From an uncultured Cytophagaceae bacterium (GTDB taxonomy: Bacteria > Bacteroidota > Bacteroidia > Cytophagales > Spirosomataceae): a DNA stretch of 23,435 nt. Shown here one piece after another: positions 22,497 through 23,435 of this stretch (the first letter of the stretch is position 1; each line of letters begins with the position of its first letter). The notes under the pieces were generated by a model that saw nothing but the letters and a program-made list of their open reading frames with translations, had not been told where the DNA came from and searched no databases. A program made the position numbers and the translations under genes. The stretch spans positions 1-23,435 of the forward strand of contig CAILUB010000242.1 of NCBI GenBank assembly GCA_903837305.1. The letters run 5' to 3'.

Positions 22497-23340
22497 AGTA
22501 GGCATCATCGGTATCGGATTAATTGGTGGATCCATCGCACTCGGTCTTCGCAAGAGTGGCTGGGCCTCCGAAATCGTCGGTATCGATACCAATCCCGAAC
22601 ACCAGAAAAAAGCATTAGAGCTTGGACTAGTCGACCGCATCGCCACTTGGCAAGAGGCCATCGACCAAGTGGACGTCTTCGTTTGCGCGATTCCAGTTGA
22701 CCTGTTAGTGGCGCTGATTCCATCGGTATTAGATGCGCTAAAACCTGGACAAGTGATCATCGAGGTAGGTTCTACGAAAACCCCTGTTTTCGAAGCATTA
22801 CAAAACCACCCCAAAAGAGCACAATTCGTTTCCACCCACCCGATGGCCGGAACCGAATTCTCTGGACCTGAGGCAGCCGTTCAAGGACTTTTCGTGGGTA
22901 AGCGTGGCGTTATTTGCGACAAAGAACTCAGCGATCCCGCTTCCGTTGCCTTAATCGAAGATTTATACCAACGCGGCTTAGAGATGAACCTAATCTATAT
23001 GGGATCCATCGAGCACGACATGCACACGGCCTATATTTCGCACATCTCCCACATATGTTCCTTTGCTTTGGCAAATACAGTATTGGAGAAAGAAAAGAAC
23101 GAAGCCCGCATTTTCGAACTAGCCTCCACCGGTTTCGAATCCACTGTGCGTTTGGCAAAATCTTCCCCAGAAACCTGGAGCCAAATTTTCCACCAAAACC
23201 AAGAGAACTTGCTCGACGTTTTGGACGAATACATTAACACCCTATTGAAATACAAAGGCCTGATGCTTTCTGGCAGCTACGAAAAGCTGAAGCAGGAATT
23301 AGGAAAGGCGAATGATATCGGACGAATCTTAAAAGGATAA
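22483..23340 (+). CDS. tyrA: Prephenate dehydrogenase
   Basis: TyrA oxidatively decarboxylates prephenate to 4-hydroxyphenylpyruvate with NAD(P), the dedicated tyrosine step. The 285 aa protein has the Rossmann motif GIIGIGLIGGS near the N terminus, catalytic histidine in STHPMAGTEFSG, and EHDMHTAYISHISH, followed by an all-helical dimerisation domain. No chorismate mutase or ACT domain is present, so the chorismate mutase step must be elsewhere. ATG 22483 is used, because a longer reading from 22381 lies within the aminotransferase gene. The two genes overlap by 14 bases, so they are translated from one attenuator-controlled message. A strong terminator follows. Confidence 0.95.
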   Translation: MASPKVGIIGIGLIGGSIALGLRKSGWASEIVGIDTNPEHQKKALELGLVDRIATWQEAIDQVDVFVCAIPVDLLVALIPSVLDALKPGQVIIEVGSTKTPVFEALQNHPKRAQFVSTHPMAGTEFSGPEAAVQGLFVGKRGVICDKELSDPASVALIEDLYQRGLEMNLIYMGSIEHDMHTAYISHISHICSFALANTVLEKEKNEARIFELASTGFESTVRLAKSSPETWSQIFHQNQENLLDVLDEYINTLLKYKGLMLSGSYEKLKQELGKANDIGRILKG

Positions 23341-23341
23341 A

Positions 23342-23372
23342 AAAAGCCCTTGCAAACTGCAAGGGCTTTTTC
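23342..23372. terminator. Terminator after tyrA, probably bidirectional
   Basis: AAAAGCCCTTGCA (23342-23354) pairs perfectly with TGCAAGGGCTTTT (23358-23370) around a three-base loop, with A and T runs on both sides. It serves tyrA and, four bases beyond its 3' arm, the end of a convergent minus-strand reading frame. Confidence 0.9.
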
Positions 23373-23373
23373 A

Positions 23374-23435
23374 TTATCTAGAGCGAATACTCATCGGCTT
23401 CCAGGTATTATTTTTGGAATCCATATCCGGGAAGG
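23374..23435 (-). CDS. C-terminal end of an unidentified convergent gene
   Basis: An open minus-strand frame enters from the right edge and ends with TAA at 23374-23376, directly beside the terminator. The visible tail reads FPDMDSKNNTWKPMSIRSR. With only about 20 codons I cannot name it. Support comes from the position of the stop next to a bidirectional hairpin. Confidence 0.45.
   Translation of the reverse strand, partial: FPDMDSKNNTWKPMSIRSR

Noticed and set aside
22449..22835. 128-codon minus-strand frame opposite tyrA
   Set aside because: It is a shadow of the TyrA Rossmann domain with no independent support.

Overview
The window looks like chromosomal DNA of a Bacteroidota bacterium, most likely from the Cytophagales side of the phylum. 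Supporting this are a type IX secretion C-terminal sorting domain, DUF2911 and DUF5916 proteins, a Nif3/zinc-ribbon gene pair, absence of clear Shine-Dalgarno sequences, and several promoters matching the phylum's -7 element TAnnTTTG with a -33 TTG. Genes are dense. No gene-free stretch exceeds 300 bases, and I saw no insertion sequence, phage, CRISPR, rRNA or tRNA.

Layout. 1-304: 5' part of a Nudix hydrolase gene (minus). 377-2324: Nif3-like protein and zinc-ribbon coiled-coil protein (plus), then a terminator. 2439-3065: unrecognised acidic protein (plus). 3109-3951: accD (minus), sharing a bidirectional terminator with the preceding gene. 4007-8417: minus-strand operon of a stand-alone receiver protein, an MBL-fold hydrolase, a HAD phosphatase and a secreted T9SS-sorted metalloprotease-like protein. 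8539-11298: DUF5916 outer-membrane-type protein and DUF2911 protein (minus). 11417-12133: yebC (plus). 12140-19320: tight seven-gene minus-strand operon (HSDL2-like SDR, YheT-type hydrolase, SerB-SerA fusion, SerC-like aminotransferase, Gfo/Idh/MocA oxidoreductase, SGNH hydrolase, NrtR-type regulator). It holds a complete 3-phosphoglycerate to serine route in two adjacent genes. 19430-23340: plus strand, hemA-recX, then an aminotransferase and tyrA. 23374-end: tail of a convergent minus-strand gene.

The main discovery candidate lies between recX and the aminotransferase/tyrA pair. A canonical promoter is followed four bases later by an undetected 21-codon ORF with six tyrosine codons. Its stop codon is followed directly by an 11-bp antiterminator hairpin that is mutually exclusive with an intrinsic terminator ending a few bases before the aminotransferase start. 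Since the second downstream gene encodes prephenate dehydrogenase, this reads as a tyrosine-sensing ribosome-stalling attenuator controlling tyrosine synthesis, on an mRNA that is probably nearly leaderless.

Several starts were moved from the longest ORF: hemA to 19430, recX to 20715, the aminotransferase to 21318, tyrA to 22483, the receiver protein to 8417 and the NrtR-type regulator to 12886.
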